Under the pieces are notes generated by a model that saw only the letters and a list, made by a program, of their open reading frames with translations, made no database searches and had not been told where the DNA came from. From the NCBI GenBank assembly GCA_012932295.1, contig JAAONU010000013.1:3704603-3768602 (forward strand): a stretch of DNA of 64,000 bases, written 5' to 3'. Positions 10,236-22,904 of this stretch are shown piece after piece; the first letter of the stretch is position 1, and each line of letters opens with the position of its first letter. Both the position numbers and the translations under genes were made by a program. The stretch is from Cyclina sinensis (Eukaryota > Mollusca > Bivalvia > Venerida > Veneridae).

Positions 10236-12437
10236 CAGGTTTATAGATGTTATGGAATAATTTTGGTGTTCTGAGCATGCAGATCAGTGTGAAAAATGTA
10301 CTACTATCAGAATGTATTCACTACAATCAGCATCTTACTGTTTTACTGTCCTGTTAAACTCCTCAGTTATAGCTCTTATTTACTTCTCAGGTTGCAGTAT
10401 AAACTGCTTGACCAGTGGACATCTAAGGTGTTTCTTCTCAGGAGGATGGCCAAATAATATCAATTAATGTCACATAAATAACTAAAGAGAGGTATTGATC
10501 AGGTATTAAGAATAATTACTCAGAAACTGCCTCCTAAACACCTGTCAGTGGTGTTGAACATGAGAGAAATAAAAAGCCTTAACTCAAATTTTTTTTTTTT
10601 CGAGTTGCTTAATTATTGTATGAAAGACATTTATACTCATGGTATGGGATGGGCAGGGGTAAATACTTACTGTGCAAAGTGTCATTGAGTCATTAATTTT
10701 CACATTTAATGATACATTTGTCTCGGTCAAGAAAAAGGATTTTTTGTACATACTTAGGGATAAGTTGTCATGAAAATTTACCATTCCAGGTTTAAGATAA
10801 AATTTCCCCTTTTAGCTCACAGATGACCACTTATCTGTGTAAATGGACCTTCACTTAATTAAAACAATATTTAGACCTTGGTCAGCTACTGTGGACAAAG
10901 TTCAAAATGAAGTGTTTCAAATGTTGGACAACCCCTTACCATGTACTTAAGCCTTTTTATGCCTTTTATTGTTCCCAGGATGAAAGTAAACAGAAAATTC
11001 TTCTAGATCAATTTGATGTTGAGTGTTGTTGTTGTTGTTGTTGTGGGGGAGGGATGGGGTGGGGTGTAGTGTTGTTGAGGTGTGCTAGTTATTTTGAAGT
11101 ATTTTATTTGAAATTTTAATTCTTTAGACATGTTATTAACTCATATCAGGTTTGAAAAATATTTCCTCAATATCAAGTAATAAGAAGCAGGTCTTTTTCA
11201 CTGTTCAGTACTTGAAGTACATGTAACACTGGCTTATTTCATTACAGTAATTATCACATTACACATATGAATATCTGGCTGATATGAAAAAAATGTACAT
11301 TGTTAGGTGTTCAATACAATTTTCACCTAATAATTGTCCATTAGATTATAAGACAAGTATGGTATACTAAAATTGTATGTTTTTGGTGGAAGTGACTAGT
11401 CTGTACATTGACCTGAGTGTACAGTCCATGTTACAACATGTTGACCAATACCCCTATAACCTTTTGTCATATGAACAAACAAACCTAATCTTGGATTATT
11501 ATATTATGCACATAGTCTGTTTACAATAGTGCATTATTGAAAATCTGTACTGTAAACTTGAAAATGTCTGTGAAAGAATGATTTTACAAGTGTCATCACC
11601 AAAATAAAAATTACTACATAAAAATACGTTAAAATGCCTCCTTTATAAAATGCAGATTAATTTGTCAGATGGTAATTATATTGCTATATATGCACCAAGT
11701 TCTGCATAAAATAAATTCCAAATTTTCAGTGAAAGACTTATCCAGGTTCTGATATTATGTGGTAGGTAATTACTTGCTGAAGTTCTACAAATTTAGTGTA
11801 ATATTAGTAGTATTTTATTGCTTCATATAAGTTGCCGGTAACCTGCCCATGGAGAAGCTAGGACCTGTTTTCCAGATTTACAGGAAGTACATGTCAAAAT
11901 TCCAAAAGAGAGAAATAAGTTATAAAACATGAGCACTCCACCAATAGTTTGTGTTACTTCAGAAATGTTGTGTTAAAGATTAAAAGAATAGAGAGTTTTT
12001 TCACTGCTTAGATCTGCAGACCGCGTTTTTTGCAGTGACGGAAAAAAGAGGAGGGGGGGGGGGGGGGAGGGCGGAAGGGAGAGAGAGTTTACTGGTAAAA
12101 GGATGAAAAACACTGCCAGTCACATGATGGCTGACAACACTAGCTTGTTTGGTCTATTATAGACTTTATTGTCTAGCTTCCGATAGCAATTAGACTGATA
12201 ATTGTTATGATCTTTCTATGGATAACATAGACGTTTTGAGGTTGGATTTTGATCAGATTGGAAATTCAGGTACATCTTATCCTAAAACACCTGTTATATT
12301 TACTGTAGCCAAAAAAAAGATTAAAACCAGTTTGTTCAAATTGCACACTTCATTAGTACAGTTTGGGAACTGGAAACTTAAAGTACAAAGTGATACTTTT
12401 AGTTATGCATTCTGATTATCAATTTTATTGCTTTCAG
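10236..12437. other. non-coding stretch upstream of the first MON2 exon in the window
   Basis: Probably MON2 intron. It includes a (GTT)n run at about 11023-11042 followed by a G-rich tract, and a run of 15 G at 12053-12067 within 'agaggag..agggcgg', which could form a G-quadruplex. No further MON2 exon was recognised. Confidence 0.35.
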
Positions 12438-15400
12438 ACATTCCGTCAGCCATTGAGCCTGAAGTATGGCTGTCCGTCACAGAGCACATGGATGCTGGCC
12501 ATCAACTCTTTACTTAATGTGTTGTCTGTGGGAATGCAGATAGCCAGGAAAAATGGTGAGGAAAAGATGTTAACTTGCAAGGGAGATAATCAAGGATATG
12601 TGCAGATTACTCCCCTTGAGTAAACGACAAAAGCAGTTGCTGCTTTTCTGGTCTCAATATTTTTGAAAAAGAAAAAAAACATCCACATTTTGAAAATTTA
12701 TAGCAAATCATAGTCATGATGTATATAACCAGTTGGATGTTGAAAAAAAAACACCTTTTACGTGACATGTCAGAATAACCGTTTTTATTTTACCTATCCC
12801 TTCATATTTAGTCATATAAAAGCAGTAATTTAGCATGATAAAATGGCAATTTGGATTCAAATAATATTTGATGGTTACATAATAAGACTGGAGCAGCAAA
12901 GACATTTGCATGTAAATAGTATATAAATGTAAGAATTGCATTTGACTGAATCACAGAATCACGAACATCACAGAGGAACATGAAAATTACAGTGGAACAC
13001 ACCAAGATATAGCATGCATGTTGTAAGTACATCTTCTTCGAATTGAATGCTCGAGGAATATTGTAACATTTTGCATAATTCGTCTTTCAGAAAAGGCATT
13101 CCAGTCAATGTGGGGAGAGTTAGGGCTGACTCTTGAAGAGTTCCTTTTCTCAAAGAAGTAAGAATATTGACTTGTGTGTTTAAAAAAGTTTTCTGCTTTC
13201 TGAAATTGCTGAATATGTGATAAGTAATTCATGTAGCATGTTAAATTCATATTATCTACTATCGATGATTGCTTCTAGGAATTCTTACCACTGTTTAAAC
13301 TGTACATAGGAATGTGATGGACACAGTCCAGCTGGCAGGGTTGAAACCCACTATCATGGTACACATAAAACACCAATAACTGCTTGATTATTTATGCTAC
13401 ATTCACATTTGGAATATAGCATAAAATAATGGGGTCATAATGAGCAAGGGAATGAGACAAAATAATACAAATTTGAGCAACAGTGATTATGCAGTATTAG
13501 AGCTTTCATTGAGCAGTTGATATACAGTCAAAACATGCTTGAGAAGGATCAAAATAACTAAATTCTCTTTAACTAGAAACAAAAAATGTGAAACACATAA
13601 GATTGTGATCCTTTCAAAAGATTTTAAGGTCTGTTTTCAATTCAAAGTGCATTTGTGTTGAAATATGGTTACCTTTACCTTTAGACATTTAAAAAAAAAT
13701 TTGAGTTGTTTAAAAGTTTAGTTTTATCTTTTTTTTAGTCCAACTCCACCTACCTTGTCAATTGAAGACTTCCAGAGGGATGAGGCAGTGGACTGTAAGG
13801 TATAAATACATTCATATTCTCTAAATAACCCTAGGATATATACAGACCCTTGGATATAATAGTGTTGTTGGCTTTTAGTGTTATATCCAACACTGTCAGA
13901 TGTGAATTAGTGTGTTTTTTTTTAGTCAAATAAATAGAGGCATCTCATCAAACGTAAGGCCAATGTTGTTTCAACAACACAAGACACCTCGCCATGCTTG
14001 TAGAATTGATCTTACACACACAGTTGTTTTATGTAATATTTCTGTCAAGCGATTTGTTTCACAGTGATACTTGCAGGAAATAAAGTATACTAAGCCACAA
14101 TTGTTTGATTGCGCTGATTTGATCTAGTGAAAAAGTAAATAACTGGTTTAAGGTAGGCAGTTGAATTTTGTGAAGAGTTATTAGGTCATTTCAGTACACT
14201 TTGCCACTTGCAGAAGATCCTTGTTCTGATTCACTTGTGAGTTCTGTGTTACAGGTTGTGTTCATGATTCGAGATGAAATTCTGCCATATGCAAACAACA
14301 TGCCAAAAGAGTTTGTTGAGCAGATCATGTCTATTTTAAACAAAGGGTCAATCCACTCAACATCGTCAGACTGTTTCATTGGTAAGCAGTTCTATATTTA
14401 GACATTTCTACTGAAGTTCCACCTGTCACAGCTGACTAAATTCATTGCTTCAGAATGCCATCTTTATTCTCTTATGTGAGAAAGCTAGCATTATATTTAA
14501 GAGGATGTCATAGGAGTCCAGACATTGTTGTCAATAATAAAAGATGTGTAAACAAACAGCATCTGTTGAATTTGAAGACAATACCATTTATTGAGAATGT
14601 TTTAAAAAATGTTGTTTTACATGTTATCTTTTTGATCTTTTAGTTAAGCTTTTGTTTCATCATTTACTTTCTTGTCACACGCGTATTTTTGTAATGCTGT
14701 AGCCAATCTAGGCAGTCACTGCCATTAAAGGAAATAGAATCTTGATCATATGCTTGGTCTGTGTTTAGATACAGATTCTAGTCGCAAGCTGAGAGAGGAG
14801 TTTGCTAAGACATGTTTTGAGACCTTGCTCCAGTTCTCATACATCAACCGATCAAAGACAGGTGAAGGTGCGATAACCAAGCTTGCTGTGATATCTCTGT
14901 TACAACGATGTCAAGATGTTGTCAAGAAATATGCAGAGGATGAGAAACTTAGTGGCAAATGTCCACTTCCCAGGTGTGTTTTCATGAAATATTTCGTGCT
15001 TCAGATATCTTGAATTCAGTATTGTATTTTGTAGTAAAGTTTTGCTGACTTGTACATCAACATAGTCATAATCTTAAATAGCTTATAGGATATTATACCC
15101 AGTACAAGTCTGACTATGTAGGAAATTGATATATATAAAAGAAAGGAGATGGTTCTGTTACTTCCATGGAAAAACTGCTCAGAAATAATGTTAAAGTACC
15201 ATAATATTATGTCTATCATATATGAATATTTTCTCTAAATACTTTATTTTAGACCACGCTTGGCAGAGATGGCATCTGTACTGAAAGCTGTAACCACACT
15301 GATAGCTTCACTGAAGAGGGCACCTCAAGCAAATAGTAAGTTCTTATTTCCCAGAAGTCATTTTTTGTGTCACTAAAGTTGAGGTCTTGACAGTAGTTAA

Positions 15401-16055
15401 AATGGAAACAATTCCATTTATTTCAACTAAGATGTTTTTACTCTAGCATGATTAATTAAAGCTGACTGGTTGTATAACTTTGTCAGAATTCGGCTGCTCA
15501 TTGGTAGGTCTTAGACATTGGCTGAACTGAACAACATGTTGATATAAAAACCCTAAAGAGATGAATGTGCTATAATTCCTGAAGAAGTTCAGTATTATCT
15601 ACTAGGTGAACAGACATGGCATTAAGGTAACCAAAAATGGTTTCATATCTTCCATAGACAGAGACTAGTAACTTGATAATTGGTAAGGCTATGTTTATCT
15701 TAATCACTTTTCAGCCAGATCTTTGAAAAGGCTGTGTAATTTTCAAAAATAATCATGATTATAAAGTTCTAAGAAACACATATGCTTTTCTCTCCACAGT
15801 TGATATTTTCAGCTGTTGCAGTTAAGTATACGAAAGTGTAATGCCAAAGTTTCTATTGTCAACATGCTCAGTGGGAAAAACATCTGTTTTTCAGTTGAAG
15901 TGAGTGTTTGGAACCAGGTTATAGAGCTGTACCCTTATCTGGTGGACTGTACCACGTCACCATCACCCAGTGTGTGTAAGGCACTCAGAGATGCTCTCAA
16001 AGAATACAAAGAACTATTGTCACCTCCCAATCTAACCATGCAGAATGGGAGGTAA
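12438..16055 (+). CDS. MON2: MON2 homologue, C-terminal seven exons (partial gene)
   Basis: Exons: 12438-12555, 13091-13157, 13739-13799, 14255-14381, 14769-14973, 15253-15335 and 15895-16055 (TAA at 16053). All introns are GT-AG and phase agrees at every junction, giving 273 residues. Recognisable blocks match the C terminus of animal MON2: [60 protein letters not shown], and the end QNGR. MON2 is a large (about 1,700-residue) peripheral Golgi/endosome scaffold related to the Sec7 ARF-GEFs but lacking the catalytic domain. It works with DOP1 and the phospholipid flippase in endosome-to-Golgi retrieval. The N-terminal four fifths of the protein must be encoded upstream. If those exons lie left of the bZIP gene, that gene would be nested in a MON2 intron on the opposite strand. 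The reading frame is intact. Confidence 0.93.
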
Positions 16056-17550
16056 CTCTATAAGACCTTTCATTGCTTGGAATGGGAGGTAACTCTTACA
16101 GACTTCCTTGTTTGAAGGGACATAATTTGTAAGAGCTGAAACATGTATAATCTGCATTACAGTGACATAATAAATATGGACAGTGCAGTAATGTATGGAG
16201 AATAACATGATAAGCTAGTGTACATTTCTTTTACAGATAAACTTTTAGAAATGGTGTGTGGTTTGCTTAGAAAGTTAAAATGTATAGAATTATAGTGTGA
16301 AAGAGCTAAACAAGAATGTATAATTGTTATATAGTTAATATTTAATCTATTTCATTTAAAGAAGTGATACAGAGTTCTCTATAAACAGACTCTGTTTGTA
16401 AGTGGAATATGAACAGACAAGTAAAATGTCTGTTCTTGGCTTCTGTACACACTTGTCCATTTTTGCCTAAAAACACTTTTATGACATTGAGTAATGGAGT
16501 CAGGACAGATTTTTCTATACCTCACCTAAAATTATGTTAAAGAACATCAGAATGTTCCTGTTGCAGTAAGCAATGTTAAGTTGTGTTTCAGTAATAGCTA
16601 GCTAGCCTTTCATCATGCCTGTTCATATATATATTTACATTCCATTACTTCTCTATTCATATCTCCTATCTTAATGCTTATGTAGTCTTTAATTAATAAT
16701 GAAAATTACCCATTTTTTTGCCCTGATAAAGAAGTGAAGGTCAAAAAGGTACTAAGTAAAGGTCAAGAGATACTTCAGTCTAATATTCAGTGATCATTAC
16801 AATGTAATCTATAATATCCCTACCCTTGATTATCTCCCCTTTAATGTTGAAAGGATTAAATCATTCTTTAATTTTGTTATTTTGTTCAGTCTTGAAATGT
16901 TTATGAAGTCAAAAAATTCTTCATTTCTTTAAAACAAAGAGAATATTTTTGGCAGAGTAAATCTGATGAAAGTAAAAAGTGTGTGGGACTTCATATGTTT
17001 CTTATGTCGAATGTAATTCTATTTATATTCCAAGATGCTGTAGGGTAATACATGTGTGTGACTACAAGCTAAGTGAGGAGAGTGTTTTAATTCAGGATAG
17101 AATATAATATCTGTCAAGATATTAGATTAAGGTGACTAACAAACAACAAATTTGAAAACATTAAAAGTGGCTGTTACTGACCCAGTGTCTGAATTTCCAA
17201 GGCGCTTGGTCCAGAATTAAGCCAAGCCCCTAGTTTGGTGTGAACTATGTATGAGCTCTTTAATATAGCTATCGCTTATTAAAATTTCTAAATCATGCTT
17301 TGCTGGAAAAAAATTCAGCTATGTAAGATTTTTTTGCCATTTTGGCATCTTTTGTGTAATGTGACATTTCTTTTTGAAATCAAGTTACTTTTTTGTATGT
17401 ATGCCCAATGTATGTACGTGAAAGAATACAGTAAATAACAATACATGAATATGCATTTCTTGTTGCAATGTCATTGAATCAGAGGCTGATTTGTATGTAC
17501 AGATAAATAATACAGGAATAAAAAGTCAATAAAAAATTGCTTATTTGTTC
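16056..17550 (+). other. probable MON2 3' UTR
   Basis: No competing gene is seen. Candidate poly(A) signals AATAAA occur at 16169 (short form) and at 17517 and 17528 (long form). An 18-base segment spanning the stop codon ('gaatgggaggtaactct', about 16044-16060) is repeated at about 16080-16097, a small local duplication. Confidence 0.5.
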
Positions 17551-17929
17551 AACATCTACAAGCTTTCTGGTATAGCAAGCTTTAAAATACTGGGATAAAG
17601 ACAGACTTCAGTGGGTCTTTGGGACTGCTGCAGGCGTTTTGCGTCATGCCTAGATATAATTGAGGAAAAAGGAACAAAAGGCCAGCCAGAGGAAATCTAA
17701 TCTGTGCCATTGTGCACAAGTTTCTCAGGATAAGCTTTTTGGACTGACTTGCAACCATTGTGCCTGAACAACATTTAGACCGTATCCAAATAAATTTTAG
17801 ATTTTTTATATGCCTGTAGAAAGACGGTTTGTATTAGGGGAAGTCCTGTGGCAGATGGGAGTCCGCCGTCCAGACTTTGTCATGACCGTAACTCTGTGCT
17901 AATTACCTGACTGACTTTAAACTTGCTGT

Positions 17930-18310
17930 TCAGCTTTCTTGCAATGAGTAGAAGTGCAGTGTACAAGAACCATAACTCTACCTGGTCCCATTTTTGACAT
18001 CTCTCTCTAGAAAAATTCTTGTTCAGAACATAACTTTAAAACTTTGAAACAAATTGATGTGAAACTTAAAATAAAGATAGCTGGTAGTAAGGAAAAGTGC
18101 AGTACTCAAGAAGCATAACTCTACCTTATCCCGTTTTTTAGTAACCTCCCCTTCCTTAAATTCAATAATGAATTCTTGTCCAGAGTGTAACTTGAGCACT
18201 CTGAATGGGATTGCCTTAAAACTTGAGGTAAAAATAGATGGTAAGAAGTAAAAGTGCACTGCACAAGAAGCACAACTCTTCCTGGTCCCATTTTTAGCTC
18301 GTCAGTTTTC
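17930..18310. repeat. interspersed repeat family 1, tandem units
   Basis: Units of about 150 bases read 'gtgcagt..caagaagcataactct', 'ggtcccattttt', 'cttgtccagagtgtaacttga' and 'aaaatagatggtaagaag'. Related units occur at 18790-18990 and 25500-27580. They have no coding capacity. Confidence 0.75.
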
Positions 18311-18404
18311 AAAGAAAAAAGTCAAGTTCTTATGGTCAATGAGGTGGCAGGCGTCGTCAGCGTTATGCAAAAACTTTAATGTAGCTGATTATTCATAAAC
18401 CATA

Positions 18405-18690
18405 ATTGGAGTTTTCTTATTTGGTATGTAGCATTGTCTAGTGGACCTCTACCATGTAGATTTAAATCATGACCTAAGGTCAATATTGGCAACACCCTTG
18501 GGCTTCTGTATAGCTAAATATAGGAAAAACTTTGAAACTCTTCTTTAAAACTGCTTGACAGAGCTTTGTTATTTTGATGTGAGGCATCCACTAGTAGACC
18601 TCTACCAAGATTGTTCATATTATGTCCAAGAGGTGAATATTAGCCCAACCCCATGGGACACTTGGTTTTGTATAGACTTATTAAGCAAAA
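18405..18690. repeat. interspersed repeat family 3, two units
   Basis: Contains 'gtatgtagcattgtctagtgg', 'acctctaccaagattgttca' and 'gggcttctgtatag' type blocks, repeated at about 18425 and 18580. Related blocks lie at 47.2-49.1 kb. Confidence 0.6.
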
Positions 18691-18789
18691 AGCGTTTAAT
18701 GGGAAAGCACAGTCTAGAACTTAACTATGTACTTACATAGGATAGGAAGGGACGTTCCCCCGCCCACCCCCTCCCACACTGCACGGTAT

Positions 18790-18990
18790 AAATATAGATT
18801 CCTGGCGAAGTGCAGTGCCCAAGAAGCATAACTCTATCTTATCCCGATTTTGAGTAATCTTGCCTTTAATTTTAATAATGAATTTTTTTCCAGAGCATAA
18901 CTTGAACACTATAATAGGGATTGTCTGGAAACATAAGATAAAGATAGATGGTAAGAAGACGAAGTGAAGTGCCCAAGAATCATAACTCTT
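18790..18990. repeat. interspersed repeat family 1
   Basis: Carries 'gtgcccaagaagcataactct', 'ccagagcataacttgaacac' and 'agatagatggtaagaag' blocks, as in the array at 17.9 kb. Confidence 0.7.
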
Positions 18991-19342
18991 CCTGGTCACA
19001 GTTTTTGGGGGGTGAATACTTTCGCCCTCCAAAGGTATAACTATGCTTGCCAAATTTTCAGGAAAATCGAGACATTTCACATTAGATTTCAGAGAAGTAG
19101 TAATCCTACGCTTCGAAATAGTTCGATCATTTTTTCATAAATGAATTGAAAATTGTTAATCAATGATGGACTTTTTGTTCAGCTTTGATAAAGGTTCTTT
19201 ATTATGTGTTTATTTTTATTTTCAAATGAGACCAAAAACCGAACACTTTTTACTGAAACAAAGTGATTACGCGCATTGATTTCGCAATGTCGGATCATAT
19301 TTCTTAGCTTACGGTCATTTTGGATCGTGCAGCCGAATTGTG

Positions 19343-21425
19343 ATGGAGGATATAATTAATAAAATAAAACAGCATTGTAAGTAGTCTTTTTAAATTTATT
19401 TTAAGCAAATTATTATTTTCAGATATGTTTAAGGAAATGAAAACAATTTTGTCTTTGAGCGCTTATTCTGAATGTCACGCATCGGTACTAGAAAGTAGGT
19501 CAACCTTCTTTGTAGGCTTCAAACTTAATCGTTCGGCGAATTACATTTTATAACAGAGACAAAACAAGATCTTGGCAGTTGCAAATTTAAGATACGGAGA
19601 TATCGAGCCATAAACATGGTTCTGAATGTATATTGTCGACATGACTGTTTTGACATATTGCATCATTTTTGCAAAAAACATTTACATGATTAAGTATTTA
19701 TAGATCAGCCAATCGAAACGCCGAAATTTAGACAATGGGAATTCCGGAAGTTATGTTGTAAGAAAAGGAGGAGAAATTTCATGAGCTTTGTGCCTTTTCT
19801 GCATAAAAACGTTTGAACTAGTCATTGAATTATCCGCTAGACTGTTCATTGAGTTGAAGTGAAGTTCTGCATTATGATGGAATCCCCGATTGTAGCCTAG
19901 TTAAAGTGAAAGTGAAAGTATCAGAACTGTCAATAGTTTTTCCTTGGTTTTCTCAATAATAACAAAGGTCTGTAAAATGTTGGTTGTGCCTATCAATTAA
20001 GTGATAATTACAAGTGTATTCTACACATCAATATTTGTCTAAGTGAAAGAATAAGCTTAAAATTCAATAAGAACACTCAAAATTAACTTGTCGCCACATA
20101 TTCTTTCAAGAAATAATGACAGCGGGAGACAGAGATGGGAACTAGTTCCCATCTTCAAGTGACTGTGGGCCCAATTACGTTGGTTAAGTTGCATATTCTG
20201 AAATAAAAAACAGAAGAGGGAACAACTTTATTTTCTTAATTTAGAAAAAGAATGAAGAGAACTGCAACTCAGTCAGTTGCGCCTTGTGAGTTTTGAATTT
20301 TGCTTCCCTCAAAAGCACAGTGACACAACAGCACATTGACCAAACATTCTACCGTTTGGCCAGTGAGCCATGTCCCTGTGCTCAAAAGTAGTATGTGTTC
20401 ATTGAACAAAAAAAACTACAAAGAACTCTGTCTGCATTTAGGGTTTTTTATCGTACCAGTTGTCCATATGACTGATAGCATAGTTATTAACTACTTATTT
20501 CTCTGAAGTTGTATAAAATTAGTTTTCATATCTGCAAACAAATATCAAATTAACATACAAAACACTGTGTCTTAACCCAATTTAAGGAAGATTGTCATTC
20601 TTTTGTTTCATGTGTATCAGTCAATGCTGAGAAACACAAATAATAAAAATAAGCAACTTGCAAGATGAAGATTTAATGCTCGAAATATATGAAAATGATA
20701 GCTTAAATACATTAAACTAGATTCTAAGTATTTTTTGTTTACATTTTCTTTCTGTCTGCTCATTTATTTTAATATAGGCATTAAAGATAAAGGAAATTGT
20801 AATTATTCTTCATTACTATTATTTTGAATACCATAAAAGAAGCATTTTTTCCTGCATAGGATAAGTTATTGCTTTTTAAATTGAAATCATCTTTGAAATT
20901 ATCACGTGTTTTCTGTTTTTTGTATAATTATGTTGATCAATTGTTATCTCAAAATTTGTGACATTGAGAAATTGGGCAAAATGTCTTATTGTTTTCTTTG
21001 CAAGAATGGGTCAAAGACATTGAGGAACTAAACAGAGAAATGATTTGACAAGGCTGACTTTTTAAGATAAAGCACTGTAAACACTTGTGATGGTATGTGA
21101 GATGGTTGGTGGTCACCAAATCACAAGTTTCATTCCACTTTTACCATGTTTTATTTGGCTTTTTTTTTGTTTACCCTTATTATGGTAACAGTAAGTATGT
21201 GCTTACTGTGCAGCTGAAACAACCTGATATTCCTAACCTTTGAACCCCAAAGATTAATAAAGAACAAATTGACTCTGAAATTATAGAACATTACTATTAT
21301 TTATCATTTTTACTCTTGTTCCAGATGAGCATCATTCTAAAGATAGTAAACAAAGGAAGTGGCCCGTATGGGATGCCAGTACAAGTTATGGCACTTGCAC
21401 AAGCCACTCACTACAAGGGCCCTAA
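19343..21425 (+). CDS. possible two-exon small protein, unrecognised
   Basis: A candidate first exon, 19343-19376, starts with ATG in a good context (G at -3 and +4), codes MEDIINKIKQH and ends at a perfect donor GTAAGT in phase 1. A candidate second exon begins at 21325 after 'cttgttccag'. In the matching phase it reads YEHHSKDSKQRKWPVWDAST.. to a stop at 21423-21425, giving 44 residues. The surroundings of the first exon (19.1-19.6 kb) have more CpG than the region as a whole, as expected near a transcription start. I recognise no family. The second exon is also open from its first base in another frame (MSIILKI..), so the model is weak. A further open segment after an acceptor at 22320 (EDNQRMFKVKG..) may belong to the same transcript, but its phase does not fit simply. 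Confidence 0.22.
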
Positions 21426-21971
21426 TGGAAGTGATAGACTGCACGGTCATGTGATGGAGGCCTATGCAGTTATGTGACTTTTTAAATAATCATGGTCTGA
21501 CAGGTAAACCACCAGCCTAAAGGAGGAAACTGTTGTTTTGGGGGAGGTAATTTTGAAGAGGGATGACAAACCAGCCTAACTTGTTGCAACACAAGCAACA
21601 AACTTGTTTATCACAAATAATATGATAACTCAGAGGAGCACAGAGTTAACTGTGATAAATAACGTCTCTACGGAAGTACCCCTCCCTTGCTCCTACTCTG
21701 CATGTTAGAGTTCACTGACCTATGGTTAAACAAAGGGTCTGTGTGTACGGAGGGTATGATTATAGAGGTGAGTTGTGTAAGATTAAACAAAACAAATTTA
21801 TAAGATTTCTCATGTTTAACATGTCTTTATTCTAATTCCATAGTTATCATACAACCTTATATTGATAGATATCATAATAAAAAACAAACATTCTGTAAAA
21901 AATGCTAGAGATGTTTTATTGTAATATTTTTTATCTTTTGCATTAAACCTTTGTCTTGGTTTTACTTCAGG

Positions 21972-22055
21972 TCAGTTGGTTAGAGTCACTCACTTGAAAA
22001 CCTTTTTACTAATAAAAAGGGGGCAGTTGGTTTGAGCCCAGCTATATGTAATAAA
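21972..22055 (+). repeat. tRNA-like SINE head
   Basis: 'tcagttggttagag' resembles a tRNA A box and 'ggtttgagccc' a B box. A nearly palindromic 'cctttttactaataaaaagg' lies between them. The 'tctgacag.taaaccacc.gcct' block downstream (about 22111) also occurs at about 21497. It does not fold as a full tRNA by eye, so a decayed SINE is likelier than a tRNA gene. Confidence 0.4.
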
Positions 22056-22904
22056 GGCTGCAGATTCTCAAAGAGATCAGGAGTGGAGTACTGGCACATT
22101 TATAAAATGATCATTGTCTGACAGATAAACCACCTGCCTGTGCTAGATGAGGCTAAAAATTTATTTAATATGTACATAAAACTCAAAATTAATGAAATTA
22201 GACTTCCTTAGTGGAAGTTATGTGTAGTACATGTAGGTTGCCTAATATAGGTCATTATGTTTGAACAAGTTGGAACCAGTGAGTAGTTCAGATATTTTTA
22301 CTGATTATTTCATCCTGCAGGAAGACAACCAGAGAATGTTTAAGGTCAAAGGAACAGATGTTTCAATAAAACAGTTACACATTAAGATGGATCTCGGAAG
22401 GCAATGATCACACTCTAGTGGGATGCAACATGTTGTGATGCCACTTGGGATTTTGTGGAAGTAACAAAGGTGATGTGAGAAAATTAGACTTTGTCCACGA
22501 CTGTACAAACATCAATTAAGGTATGTTTGATAAATTTCAGATGTGGTATCAAAATGTTATGGTCTGTTTCATTGTATGATACCTTATTATGTTACATTTA
22601 TTACTTTATGGCCCTTAATGTTGGCAGTTTCTTATGGAGACTGGCCATAAAAGAAGGATGGTTAGATAAACTGCCCACTCTGATAAATTATTGAAAATGA
22701 TATGGGCATTAAATTCAAAACAAACCTAAAAATAATAACTACAATAAAAATATATTTGAACAATATTTCTGTGAAGTTTGAATATGATTCTATGCAGAAT
22801 TTTTTACTTATAATTATTACCTATCTAAATTAATTCCACAATTATCTTGTATTTTACTACAATGCCTTCTTAATGTGTCATTACAGTGATCTATATATTT
22901 TTTT

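Noticed and set aside
9218..10246. Several long overlapping plus-strand frames with repeated GRAFVLLVIHVWEGFCPPCHS-type peptides
   Set aside because: They are translations of a 34-base minisatellite in three phases; frame content is explained by the repeat and none has a gene-like start or end.
14191..14379. Minus-strand frame over a MON2 exon
   Set aside because: Shadow of the MON2 coding exon at 14255-14381, whose plus-strand product is clearly conserved.
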